Position numbers and translations under genes: made by a program. Shown here in pieces: positions 46,934-58,159 of a DNA stretch of 64,000 nucleotides (the first letter of the stretch is position 1; each line of letters starts with the position of its first letter). The stretch comes from Melastoma dodecandrum. Taxonomy: Eukaryota; Streptophyta; Magnoliopsida; Myrtales; Melastomataceae. A model generated the notes under the pieces. It ran no database searches. It was not told where the DNA came from and saw nothing but the letters and a program-made list of their open reading frames with translations. The DNA lies in contig JARUPY010000079.1 in the NCBI GenBank assembly GCA_029817715.1, positions 868,001-932,000 on the forward strand, read 5' to 3'.

Positions 46934-48566
46934 ATGTCACTCCCCTCCGCCGCCGCCGGTGTCGGTGTCGATGTCTCCGGAGAAGACAGCGATCGGTTCC
47001 AGCACGTGATCGTGATGCGCCACGGTGATCGGATCGACAACTTCGAGCCAATGTGGTCCGCCAATGCGGAACGGCCCTGGGATCCCCCACTCGTCGAGGA
47101 AGGGCGAATGAGGGCATTCTGCACGGGACGAAAGCTTAGGGAATGCCGCGTTGGGTTCCCGATCCACCGTGCCTTCGTCTCCCCCTTCCTCCGGTGCATC
47201 CAGACAGCTCATGAGGCCGTTGTCGCGCTCTGCGCTGTCGACGGTGATTTGGACGGCATTGACGAGCTTGATAGGGCTTGCTCCGACGGAATCAACTTCG
47301 ATCCCTCCAAAATCAAGGTCGATCTCACATTATTTGGTCTTGAAATTTTACTTTTTGTCACTGAGTGAACAGCGCGTCTCTGCTTATTCGCTTGAAAGGA
47401 GTGATTTTAGATAAGACCATGACGATAATCACAAATTGCTGGAAAATCCATTATATATGGCTGTTCCGTCTCAGATGATACCGTGTTTTGATTGCAAACT
47501 CGATCCAAAGCAAGTCACGTCCTTCTGAAATGTGTTCGCCGAAGATCACGCTGGTCGAGCGAGATTTTGTAGTCATGGCTCGGCTCTTTGTTAGATTTTA
47601 ATTTAGGCACTAGATCATGAACATGTTTGCAGCGTGATCATATTAATCCTCGTTGCTTTTTTAGCAGTCTCGTGGGATTAATTGTTCGCATTATTGCTGG
47701 TGGAACTTTTTGAAGTAAATCACTCTCCTTTTTGTTCAATTTCTTTCTGGCAGTTGGCGATCCGCTCTGAACAGCCAGCGGAGATTGATCAGGGCATACG
47801 TTTCCTAGTCCTATGAGATGTTTCTGAATTCAGAAATGTGAACATCTTTTCAGGTTGCCATCGAATATGGACTCTGTGAGATGATCAATCGAGAAACTAT
47901 TAGAATGCCCCCGAAAGATGGGGATTGGGGCTTCAACATATCAGAGCTCGAAGCAATGTTACCTGCTGGGACCGTGGACCATTCAGTAGATTGCCTGTAT
48001 AAGGAGGTATGCATTTGTACATAGCGAACACAAGGTTTACGCTCCTGCCATGAGGACACTTGGAATAGTAACTTTTTTTGCTTCCCTGGTACCTTTGTCT
48101 TCATAGGTCCCTCATTGGGAAGAGACCTTATTGGCCTCACGAAGTCGATACGAACAAGTTATCCTCGGGCTTGCCAATAAATATCCATTGGAAAACCTAT
48201 TACTCGTCACTCATGGTAAGCGGGGGCTCATCTTGCTACCTTCAAGCATAACCAGGATTGAATGAATACTCTCTCCCTATGTCATGAGTTGAGAATACAC
48301 TTTTTCCTACACCTGCAATTCAACTGCAATGATTTTTTCGTGTTTATTCAACTGTAGGGGAAGGGGTCGGGGTCTCAGTTTCCACATTCATGAAGGACGT
48401 AACTGTGTATGAGGTAGAATACTGTGCGTATTCAGGTTTAAGAAGATCAGTATCACTTGAGGGCAAGGGGTCAGTCATTCACGGCAATTTCAAGTTCTTC
48501 ATAAATCCCTCTCAGACCGGCATCAGATACTTGCCCAACAGTTGTCTATCGTATGCTTCCTCCTGA
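46934..48566 (+). CDS. phosphoglycerate-mutase-like histidine phosphatase family protein
   Basis: Four exons (46934-47317, 47854-48006, 48107-48215, 48358-48566) encode 284 residues. The family's catalytic core is present: the RHG triad in VIVMRHGDRID (Arg29, His30), the second arginine in SPFLRCIQTA (Arg87), a likely acid in EYGLCEMIN (Glu137), and the second histidine in LLLVTHGEG (His215). These enzymes pass phosphate through a phospho-histidine. This plant clade is of unknown substrate and is not the glycolytic mutase. No transit or signal peptide is obvious, so a cytosolic location is assumed. Arabidopsis has a small cluster of relatives on chromosome 3. Start is the first ATG after a clear TATA box. 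All splice sites are GT-AG. Confidence 0.9.
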
Positions 48567-49799
48567 CTGCCTATCATCCTAGCATCACGGTGAGAAAAGC
48601 AGCACCGATTTACCATGGGAGGAGGAAGTGGACAAAGTCGAAATCTTCTAATGATTTCCCAATGATGTTTTCAACTTGAGCATTTCTTTTGTCCAAAATT
48701 ACGCATATTCATCTTCAATTAAAAGTTTTGAGTCTCTACATCTTATTACGTATTGTAGTCAGGGTTATGAAAGGCGGACTTGCCTTGCTGTTGTTGAGAT
48801 GGAAGTGCGGGGAATGTATCGATAGCATAGAAGGTTATCACTTCCGGCTCAATAACGGGTGAGTATGAATGTTGGCAAAGTATCGTTGAATCACAATATG
48901 CTGAAGCTTTATTTGCTTTCTTGACCGAAATATTTATGGGGAATGAATTAAAACAGCAAATTCTAAGCAATTATTGAAGTGTGCTGATAAACGAGATTTT
49001 CATTTAGTAACAATGAAAATCTTCTAAATTATGAACTTAAGCTGGGATCAAACTTCCGGTGATAAAGAACATATTCGAATGGTTCTCTTTGGAACGATTA
49101 CTAACAAAAGACCACAATTACTAACAAAAGATTGTGCCTTGAGAAGTCCGGCCTTGAGACTTCTGCACTTAATTGGTTATTCGTCCCCGAACAGCGATTG
49201 CAGCACGCAGTCGCAGTACACCCCTCCTGGAGCTCTCGCATCTGTGCCGGTCAATCTCTCTCTCCATCATTTAATCATCATCAAAACTGTTTTAATTGTT
49301 ATTAGATGTATGATCAAGTTCGGTGGCTCTCTTAGGTTTGGTTTTAATATCTAAAGAGTCAGTGGGAAGAATAAGAAGAGCATGACGCAAGGCAAATTCA
49401 AGAAATGAGAAAGGGGAACTATCCTTTCTCAAGTCGAAAGGCCAGCATATTTTCAAGAACCTGCTCCTGGCTGACTCACATTGTATAGAAAGCAACATCC
49501 ACGAGATCGCGCCGGCACTGGAAACCTCACTAAGAAGCTCCTTGAGGTGGGGAAGTCAACCTTCTGCGGCGAATTGGGTAGATCTCCAGTGGAGTGAATT
49601 GGGTGGCGACACAGAAGGTAGAAACCACCAACTACGGTGATAGGTCTAATGGAGAATGAGGAACAGAATCTGGTTTCCCTAGAAAAATTCCAACTGATGG
49701 ATTTGCCTTTCACCCATCCATGGAAGCAAACATAAAAATGTAACTCCATTTCAAGGGAATCCGGATAAAACCGTACCAGCAAATCCCTTAACTCTGTCA
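48567..49799. other. 3' flank of the phosphatase gene and unassigned spacer
   Basis: Begins with the probable 3' UTR. Open frames at 49,031-49,354 (plus) and 49,453-49,782 (minus) have no recognisable domain and ordinary spacer composition. No gene is called. Confidence 0.55.
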
Positions 49800-49800
49800 G

Positions 49801-50001
49801 CCGTTAAAGGTTTTTGGGAATTGATTTATTTATTTTTAATAGGTTAGTTTGATTAAGTTTGAATTAATCAAACTAAATCTCTTAGTTAAAGAGTTTTTAG
49901 CATACTTTATTTTTCAGGCTTTTAGCTGTGAAAGTATATTAGTCTAATTTTTGCACATCAACCATTTTTCTGTAATTTTCTTCCTTAAATCAAGTTTGAC
50001 A
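49801..50001 (+). repeat. probable 5' LTR of the second copia element
   Basis: About 200 bp starting near GTTAAAGGTTTTTGGGAATT and ending TTTGACA, immediately before TGGTACCAAAGCTCAC at 50,002, a primer-binding-site-like sequence. No 3' LTR remains for comparison. Confidence 0.55.
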
Positions 50002-53000
50002 TGGTACCAAAGCTCACAATCTTGAGGGATTGTGAGTAATATTAACGTTTAGAAAATCCATTTCCCGTTAATACCTAAATCATCCAGTTCCGTTGTAATG
50101 TATTCTTTCGATGATTTTTCTATACAACCTCCACGGCCATTTGATGGTGAAACTATCAGTTTTGGGCAATCAACATGAATATATATTTTTAAAATCTCAT
50201 GATCTTAGGAGCACTATTGAGTTGAATTTCAAGCCCTTCCTCTAAATCCCACTTTAAATCAGTTGAGGCTACATAGTGAGGAGGCATCCAAGCCATACAA
50301 GGCTCTCGTCGCTATTCATGTCTCGGTTTCCGAAGGAGTACTTGCAAGAATTATTACTTATGAGATGCGAAAGGAAGCATGTGATCGACTAAAGGAGATG
50401 TTCGAAGGTAGAAATCGAAATTAGAGAATAAAAGTTTTAAATTTATGGAGGGAGTTTCATTTGCTCAAAATGAAGGACTTGGCCAGTATAAAAGAGTATA
50501 TCGACAAGTTGATGAGGGCTGTCAATCAAATTCGACGGTTGCAGGTTGATTTGTCGGACAACAAAATTGTTGAAAAGATTCTTGTGGCAATTACAAAGAG
50601 ATTTGAGTAGAAGATTTCTGCATTAGAAGAATCACGCGACCTCATGCTACATTGACAGTCGAGGAATTGGTTGGTTTTCTCCAAGCACAAGAAGAAAGGA
50701 GAGTAATAAGACTGGAGGAGCATCCTGAAGATGGACTTCTAATGGATCTAAAGGGGAAGAAGAAATATACTCGTAGAAATAAAACGAGAAAGAGCGCCAT
50801 TGGGAAAAAAAAATTCAAGAACAAAAAGTTTAGCGGAAAAAATAAAAAAGAGTTTCCTTTATGCTTCCATTGTAGAAACTTCTCAATGGAAGATTTTTTT
50901 TGGTTCAGACCCGCATATAAGTGTAAGCATTGCAATGTCCCTTGTCATGGTGAAAAATTATAAAGAAAAAAGAAAGCTGTTTCTGAAGAACAGGTGCAGT
51001 TAGCAAAGAATGAGTCGAGGTAGGAAGATCGGCTCTTTGTGACAACTTTTTTTACAACAAGTTATGGAGTCGATGGATGGCTTATTGATAACGAATGCAC
51101 ACATCATATGTCCCTTGATGAAAAATTATTTGTTGACTTGGATAAGTCTTTCTCGATCAGCATTAAAATTGGGAACGAACAACTTCTCGAGGCACTTGGT
51201 AAAGGTTCGACTATTATTAAAAATTCATCAAGTACTAACTGAATTTTTGAAGTTCTTTTTGTGCTGGAGTTATGTCAAAATCTTTTGATTTTGGGATAGT
51301 TGTTGGAGCAAAAGTATATTCTGCATTGGTGGCTGGCCATGACGAAAAGGAGTTTATGAAGGTGAAAATGCAGGATCGGTGTTTTTCAGTTAAATTTAAA
51401 TCCCCATTCTTTGGTTTTGTGGCATAGAAGAATGGTTTATTGTTGATCTTTCGTTATTTATGAGCGTTCAAATGTTTGTGTCGTTTACGAATATGGCAGG
51501 CAATCCTGACTTCCTTTGGAAGAAGCGAAATGTAAATCGACGGAGAAACTTTAATTGGTTCATTCAGATGTTTGTGATCCAATGAGTTAGCCTTCTTTGA
51601 ATGGAAGTAGGTACCTATGAATTTCGTCAATGATTTTACATGTTTTATTGAATTATTTTTCTCAAGGCAAAAAGTGAAGTTTTTGGCAACTTCGTCAAGT
51701 TTAAACAATTGGCCGAAAATTAGAGTGGTTGTAAAATTAAAGCATTGAAATCTGACAATGAAAGTGAATAAACTTCTGGGGAGTTCAAAAAGTTTTGTGC
51801 GTAAGCCGGGATCATTCAACAGTTCACGATGTTGTATTCTCCGCAGCAAAACAAAGTTAGTGAATGAAAAAACATATCTATAATAGATATGTCAAGGTAT
51901 TTGATGTTTGAAAATGGATTGCCGAAGGATTTTAGGGCTGAAGTGGCGAGCACTTTAGTTTATTTCTAAATTTGCCACCGACCAAAGTTTTGAAAAATTC
52001 AACTCCATATGAAGCTTGGTTCGGAAAGAAATGCTCGGTAGATCACTTAAGAGTTTTTGTTAAGCTCATATTCCGAAACAAAAGAGAGGCAAGCTATATC
52101 GTCAACCTGAAAAAGTATTTTTTTTCGGTTTTGAGTTAAATACCAAGGGTTATAGGATCTACAATCTCTTTAGTAAGAAATTCTCTGTCCGTAAAACTTT
52201 GACCTTTGATGAGAATACGAAGTGGGATTGGTCTGTTAAAGAACTGGTGTTGTGTCTTCGAGAAATAAAATAGAACAACTGTCTCTTAATGTAGCCGAGT
52301 TTGACGATGAACCTGTGAGGGGATCAACAAGTTTGCGGATGTCTATTAGAGATGTAATCTGACCACGCAAGATCCCAATTCTTATGAAGTTGCTTCAATG
52401 GATGTTAACTAGAAGGTAACCATGCAAGAAGAAATTGATTTAATTAACAAAAATCGTTCTTGGGATCTCATCGATATACCATCCGATAAAAAGTTAATCA
52501 TATTAAAGTGGATTTATAAAACGAAGTTGAATGACAATGGTTCCGTAAACAAACTCAAAGCACGACTGGTTGTGAACGGATATTCTCAAGAAGCTGGAGT
52601 TGATTTATTTAAAACCTTCGCACCGGTTGCTAGGCATGACACAATAAAAATGTTAATCGCACTTGCAGAGAAGGTTGGCTGAAAAAATTTTCATCTCGAT
52701 GTGAAGTCGGCATTCTTGAATGACGGTTATCTCGATGAGAAAATCTTTGTGGAACAGCCCGATGGTTTTCCGTGGATGGATGCAAAGAGAAAGTTTATTT
52801 GCTTTGTAAGGCACTTTACTGTGAAATAAGCCCATCATTCGTAGTTTGACATAATTGAATCTTTATCTCTTTGAGAAGTATTTTTGTAGAAGAAAGGCAA
52901 AAGCAACAATTTACATAAAAAAATCACGGGTTAAGGTGTTACTTATAGTTTCTTTATATGTGGATGATTTGCTTATCACATGGGATGAAATGGAGGTTGA

Positions 53001-53415
53001 TCAATTCAAGCTTGACATGGAGAAAGAGTTCAAAATGTTGAATTTGGGACTAATGCATTATTTTTTAGGGTTCAAGATACATCAAGAAGATGATGGTGTC
53101 GTTTTTAATCAAAACAAGTATGACACTGACTTCCGAAAAAATTCAAAATGAATGAAGCTAAGTCAGTTCTGATCCTCTCATTGTTAATTTAAAGTAGATG
53201 AAGGATGATGGAAGTGATGTGGCCAATGCAACGATATTTAGAAGTATTATTGGATGTTTGTTGTACTTATCGCATCGCGCCCGGATCTAATGTTTGCGGC
53301 CAGTTATTTGTCAGATTTATGCAATCTCCAAACAAATTCATCTTTGTGCAGTGAAAAGAGTGTTGAGGTATGTCAAAGGCACGACTGATTTTGTTATTTT
53401 GTTTAAAGAACGAAA
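49801..53415 (+). mobile_element. degenerate Ty1/copia retrotransposon, 3' truncated
   Basis: Domains in order: gag of the UBN2 type (50,200-50,760: NQLRLHSEEASKPYKALVAI, FHLLKMKDLASIKEYIDKLM); a basic nucleocapsid stretch with a zinc-knuckle remnant (50,760-50,960); protease (about 51,070: GWLIDNECTHHMS, with the catalytic Ser-Gly replaced by Asn-Glu); integrase debris (51,400-52,150); reverse transcriptase (52,422-53,150: WIYKTKLNDNGSV, DVKSAFLN, catalytic LYVDDLLIT); and the start of RNase H (53,294-53,410: VKRVLRYVKGTTDF). Stops are frequent. Sequence ends abruptly at about 53,415 in a different repeat, and the 3' LTR is missing. Confidence 0.82.
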
Positions 53416-53580
53416 ATTCAAAGGTACGACGATTTCAAATCCGAACCGAACCGAATACCAAAGTTTCAAATACCGAAGTTTTAAAATTTTATCCTCTAAA
53501 TAACGAACCGAACTACAAACTTCCAAATACCGAAATAATTTTTGATATTTCGATTCAATAACTTGATCTTTAAAACTTTA
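53416..53580. repeat. AT-rich block with repeated CCGAACCGAA / AATACCGAA motif
   Basis: ATCCGAACCGAACCGAATACC and several AATACCGAA copies occur within 160 bp. A similar block lies at 55,625-55,805. Such tracts are typical of hAT-like element ends and adjoining decayed repeats. Confidence 0.6.
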
Positions 53581-53844
53581 GTTGGACTGAATTAATGGGC
53601 CCAAAACCCATTTTAAAAAATCCAAGCTCACATCCCATAAATTTCAAAAGCTCATAAAAACGTGGTTGTCCTCCTTTCCTTTATCTGACCAAGGCGTACT
53701 ATGACATCTGCCCACAATCAAAGAAGGTCTTGTCACATCTTCCATTGAAAAAGAAAAATGAGAAGCAAAACTTGGTCCAAGTCACGTCCCCACCACCGAG
53801 TACTGAGAAAATGCACCCCACATCATGCAAAAGAAATAAAAAAA

Positions 53845-54834
53845 TAGGCCAAATTAGCAAATATATCTTATACAATACCCCATTTTTCCGATCTATTCCG
53901 TCGTTTGAAACGTATCGTATAGTAACCCCAACTTAAGACGTTACTTCGGCGTTATCCTCCGTTAGGTCCCATCTTGACGGAGTCCGACGTGTCGCACACG
54001 TGGCTCTGACGCCGTTAAAATACAACAGCCAAATTAGCAAATATATCCTGTACTATACCCCAGTTTTCCGATCTATCCCGTCATTTGAAACGTATCGTAC
54101 AGTAACCCCAACTTAAGATTGTTACTTCGACGTTATCTTTCGACGTTAAGTCGGTTCTTGTCGGCGGGCCCACGCTCCGTGTTGCTAAGGCCTGCGAGGC
54201 ATTCATGAAATTGGTCGACGCCACTGGTTACCCTGTGGCAATAATGCCTTCTGCCAAAGGACTCGTCTGTGAACAACACCCTCAATTCATTGGGACCTAC
54301 TAGGGAGCAGTTCGCACTGCTTTCTTCTCAAGAAGGAGAAGGTGATTATTGTCCATCCAGACAGGGTGGTCGTGGCTAACGGCCCTACTTTCGGATGTGT
54401 CCTTATGAAGGATTTTCTCAGCTCCCTTGCTAAGAAGATCAATTTCAATGGTACTGCCCATGAAAACTATCGCCGCATATATATTCCCGATGGCGAAATT
54501 GATAGTCGGGGGTTTATTTCATTCTTTCCTTAAAAAGTTTAGGGGCTCGAGCTAATTTTGGACTCTGTAAATCTTTTATATTTTTGGCTTAATTAGCAAT
54601 TCTATCATGTACTTTTTCCATTTTTTTCGATCTATCATATTGTTCGGCTAACGGTGATTTTTAACGCCGTCAGAGCCACGTGTGCGACACGTCGGACTCC
54701 GTCAAGATGAGACATAACGGAGAATGACGTCGAAGTAACGTCTTAAGTTGGGGTTACTGTACGATACGTTTCAAACGACGGGATAAATCGAAAAAATGGG
54801 ATATAGTACATGATATAATTGCTAATTAGGCCTA
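53845..54834. mobile_element. Pack-type non-autonomous element with inverted terminal repeats and a captured gene fragment
   Basis: The left end TAGGCCAAATTAGCAAATAT (53,845) matches the reverse complement of the right end (to 54,834, AATTGCTAATTAGGCCTA). Inner parts also pair: CGTCGTTTGAAACGTATCGT, ACTTAAGACGTTACTTC and GACGGAGTCCGACGTGTCGC appear on the left and, reverse complemented, on the right (54,655-54,800). The left arm is partly duplicated (second copy 54,026-54,150). Between the arms lies a pyruvate decarboxylase fragment. Long inverted repeats with host-gene cargo are the hallmark of Pack-MULE/Pack-TYPE transposons. No clear target-site duplication was seen. Confidence 0.7.
54154..54510 (+). 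pseudogene. captured pyruvate decarboxylase (PDC) fragment
   Basis: The first segment (54,154-54,330) reads RVAKACEAFMKLVDATGYP and VAIMPSAKGL, then QHPQFIGTY followed by a stop where PDC has Trp. After an internal gap and frame change the second segment (54,331-54,510) reads KKEKVIIVHPDRVVVANGPT, FGCVLMKDFLSSLAKK and ENYRRIYIPDGE. Both come from the central cofactor-binding domain of plant PDC, the thiamine-diphosphate enzyme of ethanol fermentation. The part between them is deleted. Neither the N-terminal nor the thiamine-binding C-terminal domain is present. Confidence 0.85.
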
Positions 54835-54841
54835 AAAAATA

Positions 54842-55620
54842 AATGATTGAAAAAGAAAAGAAATCCCTAAAAGACCATCATCAAGAAGCACACCACAAGA
54901 GGAGCCAACCAAGGAAACATCATCAACCCCTTCTCACATGCAGTGATAAGAGAACCTCATGCATCGCCATTGGACAGCTACATACAAAGGGGGCTACTAA
55001 ATATCTCTCAATCAACCCAGCAATTGAATGATGATAAACAGGGAAATCAAATGCCAAAATTCAACACAAATAGGTCGACTCGGCTGCCGTCTAACTCTAA
55101 CAAAATACAGAGTAATCGATCAAAAATCTTTTGGCTAATAACGGAGGCTGCGAGCTCTACCCTCCCAATTATGGGTAAACAACGCAAACTACTAAAAGCA
55201 CAAAAACCCAACGATCAGACTCGGTCAAAAACCGGATCTTGATAACCAAACACAATCATTTACCAATCAAGCCTGGTAGGATTAGCTGAATGGCGTATGT
55301 TGAGAGTTGTGCTGGTAGAAGTAGTTGAAACCCTTGGTAGAAGTAGCTAAGTCACCACAACTGCGACGTCAGTGACGGGGCACAAGGGGGGAGAGGTGGG
55401 GGGAGCCGACGGACCTGACGGGGGAGACGACGCCTGACGGAGCTGGCGGGGCTAATGGGAGTGGCGGAGGAAGGACTGATGGAGGAGACGGAGGAGCCGG
55501 AGGTTGAGTCATGCCGTAGGGGGACGGGGACGTGGACGAGGAGAGGAGAGGAGAGGAGCCCTAGGGTGGGTGGACCGGTCTGCTGCAAAAGGTACGGGCA
55601 AATGAGCCAAAAGTCCAAAC
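54842..55620. other. unassigned spacer
   Basis: Changes from A-rich (54,842-55,250) to a GGA/GAC-rich low-complexity stretch (55,370-55,570) whose open frames are compositional. A tandem TGGTAGAAGTAG phrase occurs near 55,311-55,350. No gene is recognised. Confidence 0.55.
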
Positions 55621-55624
55621 AAGA

Positions 55625-55805
55625 CTTAAGACCAATAATATTTCGGTATATTTAAAATATTCATTTTTTTATAAAAAATATCGAAATCGAACCGAAAACC
55701 GAATTTTAATAGAAATATAAAACTAAACCAAATACTAAATACCGATTTTTAAATATTAAAATATCGAAAAATCGGTTTGATATTTGAAATTCCGAACTTT
55801 TTGCT
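55625..55805. repeat. second AT-rich ACCGAA-type block ending TTTTTGCTCACCCC
   Basis: Contains TCGAACCGAAAACCGAATTTT and AATACCGATTTTTAAATATT, and ends with AACTTTTTGCTCACCCCAAT. GGGGTGAGCAAAAA-type ends are characteristic of plant hAT-like non-autonomous elements. The motif runs in the same orientation as at 53,416, so these two blocks are not a simple inverted pair. Confidence 0.5.
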
Positions 55806-56022
55806 CACCCCAATGAGTAAGTCCAGCATGAGACGAAGGGGTCCGGGGAGAGGAATTGGGGATTCTAAGGAGGGTGCCGATGAGGAATAGGAGAGGATGA
55901 GACTGTGGCCGTCGAGAATCGTTGAAGGAGGATGACGCCGACAACCGTGGAAGAGCGGTGGAGGATGGCTGTGAAGGCGGCATGAGGTCCCGGGGTCCTT
56001 TGGGAGGGATGAGGGGATTTTG

Positions 56023-56740
56023 CACTGCTGAAAATCGCTATTAGAAGCGATTTCCGCCAGGGGCTAACGACTTGTAAACGGGTCAATCCGTCACAGGCAC
56101 TATTTCGCTACAAAACATTGTCTTTTGCGATTTTACGAAATTTTTTTTGTAGAAGGTTGAATAGCTTCATAATGTGGTCGTACTAGTGTATGACTTTTAC
56201 GAAAATATTCTAAATAAGCTTTGTACAAATGTACGAGGTTTTACGAAGTCTGTTAACTTATTACAAAAACATTTAATAAAATACAAAAATAGTGAAATTT
56301 ACGAAATTTTTCGTAAAAGGTTGACAGTTCTTCGTTAGGAAAGTTATTTCGTAAAAAGTTGACGGCTCTTCATAATGAGCTTTGTACAAATGTACGGGAT
56401 TTTATGAAGCTCATTGAACTTTTATGAAAAAGTTTCATATTTTTCACTATTTCATAGAATTGTACGAAATATTTTCGTAAAAGGCCTTCGGGCTTTGTAA
56501 AAGTCCATACGTTTATATGAATCTCATTATGAAGAACTGTCGACCTTTTATGAAAAAATTTCGTACATTTTACTATTTCTTACTTTATGAAAATTTTGCT
56601 ATTTGACCTCATACAATTATACAAAGCCCATTGGCCATTACTTCGTAAAAGCTCGTACATTTGTACGAACTCATTACGAAATCCGTCAACCTTTTACCAA
56701 AAATTTCGTAAAGTTGAAACAGTAAGTCACTGTTTCATAC
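56023..56740. mobile_element. CACTA-like transposon end with dense subterminal repeats
   Basis: Begins CACTGCTGAAAATCGCTA, resembling CACTA-family termini. It continues with about 600 bp in which TTTCGTAAAAGGTTGAC, TTTGTACAAATGTACG and TTACGAAG-type units recur many times in both orientations. Such arrays are the transposase-binding subterminal regions of CACTA/En-Spm elements. No transposase and no matching opposite end was identified in the window. Confidence 0.5.
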
Positions 56741-57960
56741 ATGGTTCATAAAGCACAAATTGACCTATTACGAGTTCCTAGCCCCGTTTGTTTCGTAGGC
56801 GTAATAAGAAACTTGTTTTTTAACTCGGGAAATTATATTTTACCCTCACATTCTGTTACATTTCCCTCACTATTAAGACGTGGAAGAAAGCAGGAAAAAG
56901 AGAATGGATTTGATTCAGATGAGGTTCTGATTGACAATGTGTTTGTGGATGAAACATGTCGCGATACAACGAAGATTAAAACAGAGTTAAAGAAATGTGG
57001 TCGATATGATTTTTAGACACGCAGTAATGCAAAGCACAAGAACAAGAACGCATGAACAAAAACACTTACTTCCATTTCTGAAGAACAAATTATAGAGAGA
57101 CAATTAAGCAGCACTTCCATTTCTGACTTCTTGTTGAGGTTGTTTGTTGATTTTCTGGTCTTGTCTTCTATTTATAGAGAATCTTCAATGATGATTATCC
57201 TTGATCCTTCAACTTAGCCATTTTCAATTTCTGAACGTTTTCATTATGATCTTCTATTTGTAAAATCTTATATTTAAGATTATCCATAAAATCTGCCCCA
57301 GTCGACTGATTTGTCTAGATGGACCGGGGCACTGATTAGATTCTCCAACCCCCATCAACTAGGATAGATTTAAAAACGGGGAGAATCCTCTATCGAGAAA
57401 TCAGATTTTGCAAGTCGATGAGATTTTTACAGTCAGAATTTAGATTTTCCTTGGGACGACTTAATTATTATATTCGTGAATTGTGTTCTACTCAAATCAT
57501 AATCGACAGCCCAAAATTATCTGTTGTAAACACGATGACAATAACTACATGCTTGTTGCCATGACATATTATTTTGGGCTTAAATAAATTCTGATCCACG
57601 AAAAGCCACACTGTAACTCATTGAGACCAGAAGAAAGGCGTAGGCCCCTACTAAGTCTACAAAGGCGATTGGCAAGTCTAATAGGTCCAAATTGATAAAT
57701 GATATGGATAAAAGCCATAACCGCCGAGATCAGATTGTTACCGAGATTTCCGGAGGTCAGTTGGGAGGAGCACGATCCGAAAAGATATTCTGAGGACGTG
57801 TTCAACATCCCAGGCACATGAAGATTCAGTATAAAAGGAGAGAAGATCTCTCTTAACAAACACGGCAATCAAACTCAGATACATTTACATTGATCGTCAA
57901 CCTTAGGTTTTAGTTAACAGATGTCTAGACCTCGGCCTGGGTGAACTCGCAAGGGTTCTT
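56741..57960. repeat. LTR-like debris with promoter-like motifs on both strands
   Basis: A minus-strand TCTCTATAAATAGAAGACAA motif (about 57,165-57,185) and a plus-strand GTATAAAAGGAGAGAAGATC motif (about 57,830-57,849) are both strong TATA contexts in otherwise non-coding DNA. These resemble retrotransposon LTR promoters rather than host genes, since no coding sequence follows. Confidence 0.35.
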
Positions 57961-57982
57961 GGTCTTCACTTCCACCATCAGA

Positions 57983-58140
57983 GTGAGCAACCGTAGCTCT
58001 GGTAACCAATTTCCGCCTTCATCCCATCGTCTTGGTGAGCAACCGTAGCCTTGACACCAAAGCTCCGTCTTCACTCCACCGTTCGGGTGAACAATCGTAG
58101 TCCTGATAAACAAACCCCTCCTTCGATCCGTCACATTTGC
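57983..58140. repeat. three diverged copies of a roughly 52-bp tandem repeat
   Basis: Units start GTGAGCAACCGTAGCTCTGG (57,983), GTGAGCAACCGTAGCCTTGA (58,036) and GTGAACAATCGTAGTCCTGA (58,087). Each is followed by a CTCCGTCTTC(A/G)-like segment. They lie in a region that reads like a retroelement leader. Confidence 0.8.
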
Positions 58141-58159
58141 CACTAGCTTCGTCCGTATT

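Noticed and set aside
49453..49782. 109-codon minus-strand ORF
   Set aside because: Product unrecognisable and composition like spacer, with no conserved neighbour or motif.
55352..55655. Open frames on both strands in a GGA/GAC-rich stretch
   Set aside because: Low-complexity composition explains the absence of stops.
57983..58140. Possible CRISPR-like spaced repeats
   Set aside because: Only three diverged tandem units, in a plant nuclear context, with no cas genes.
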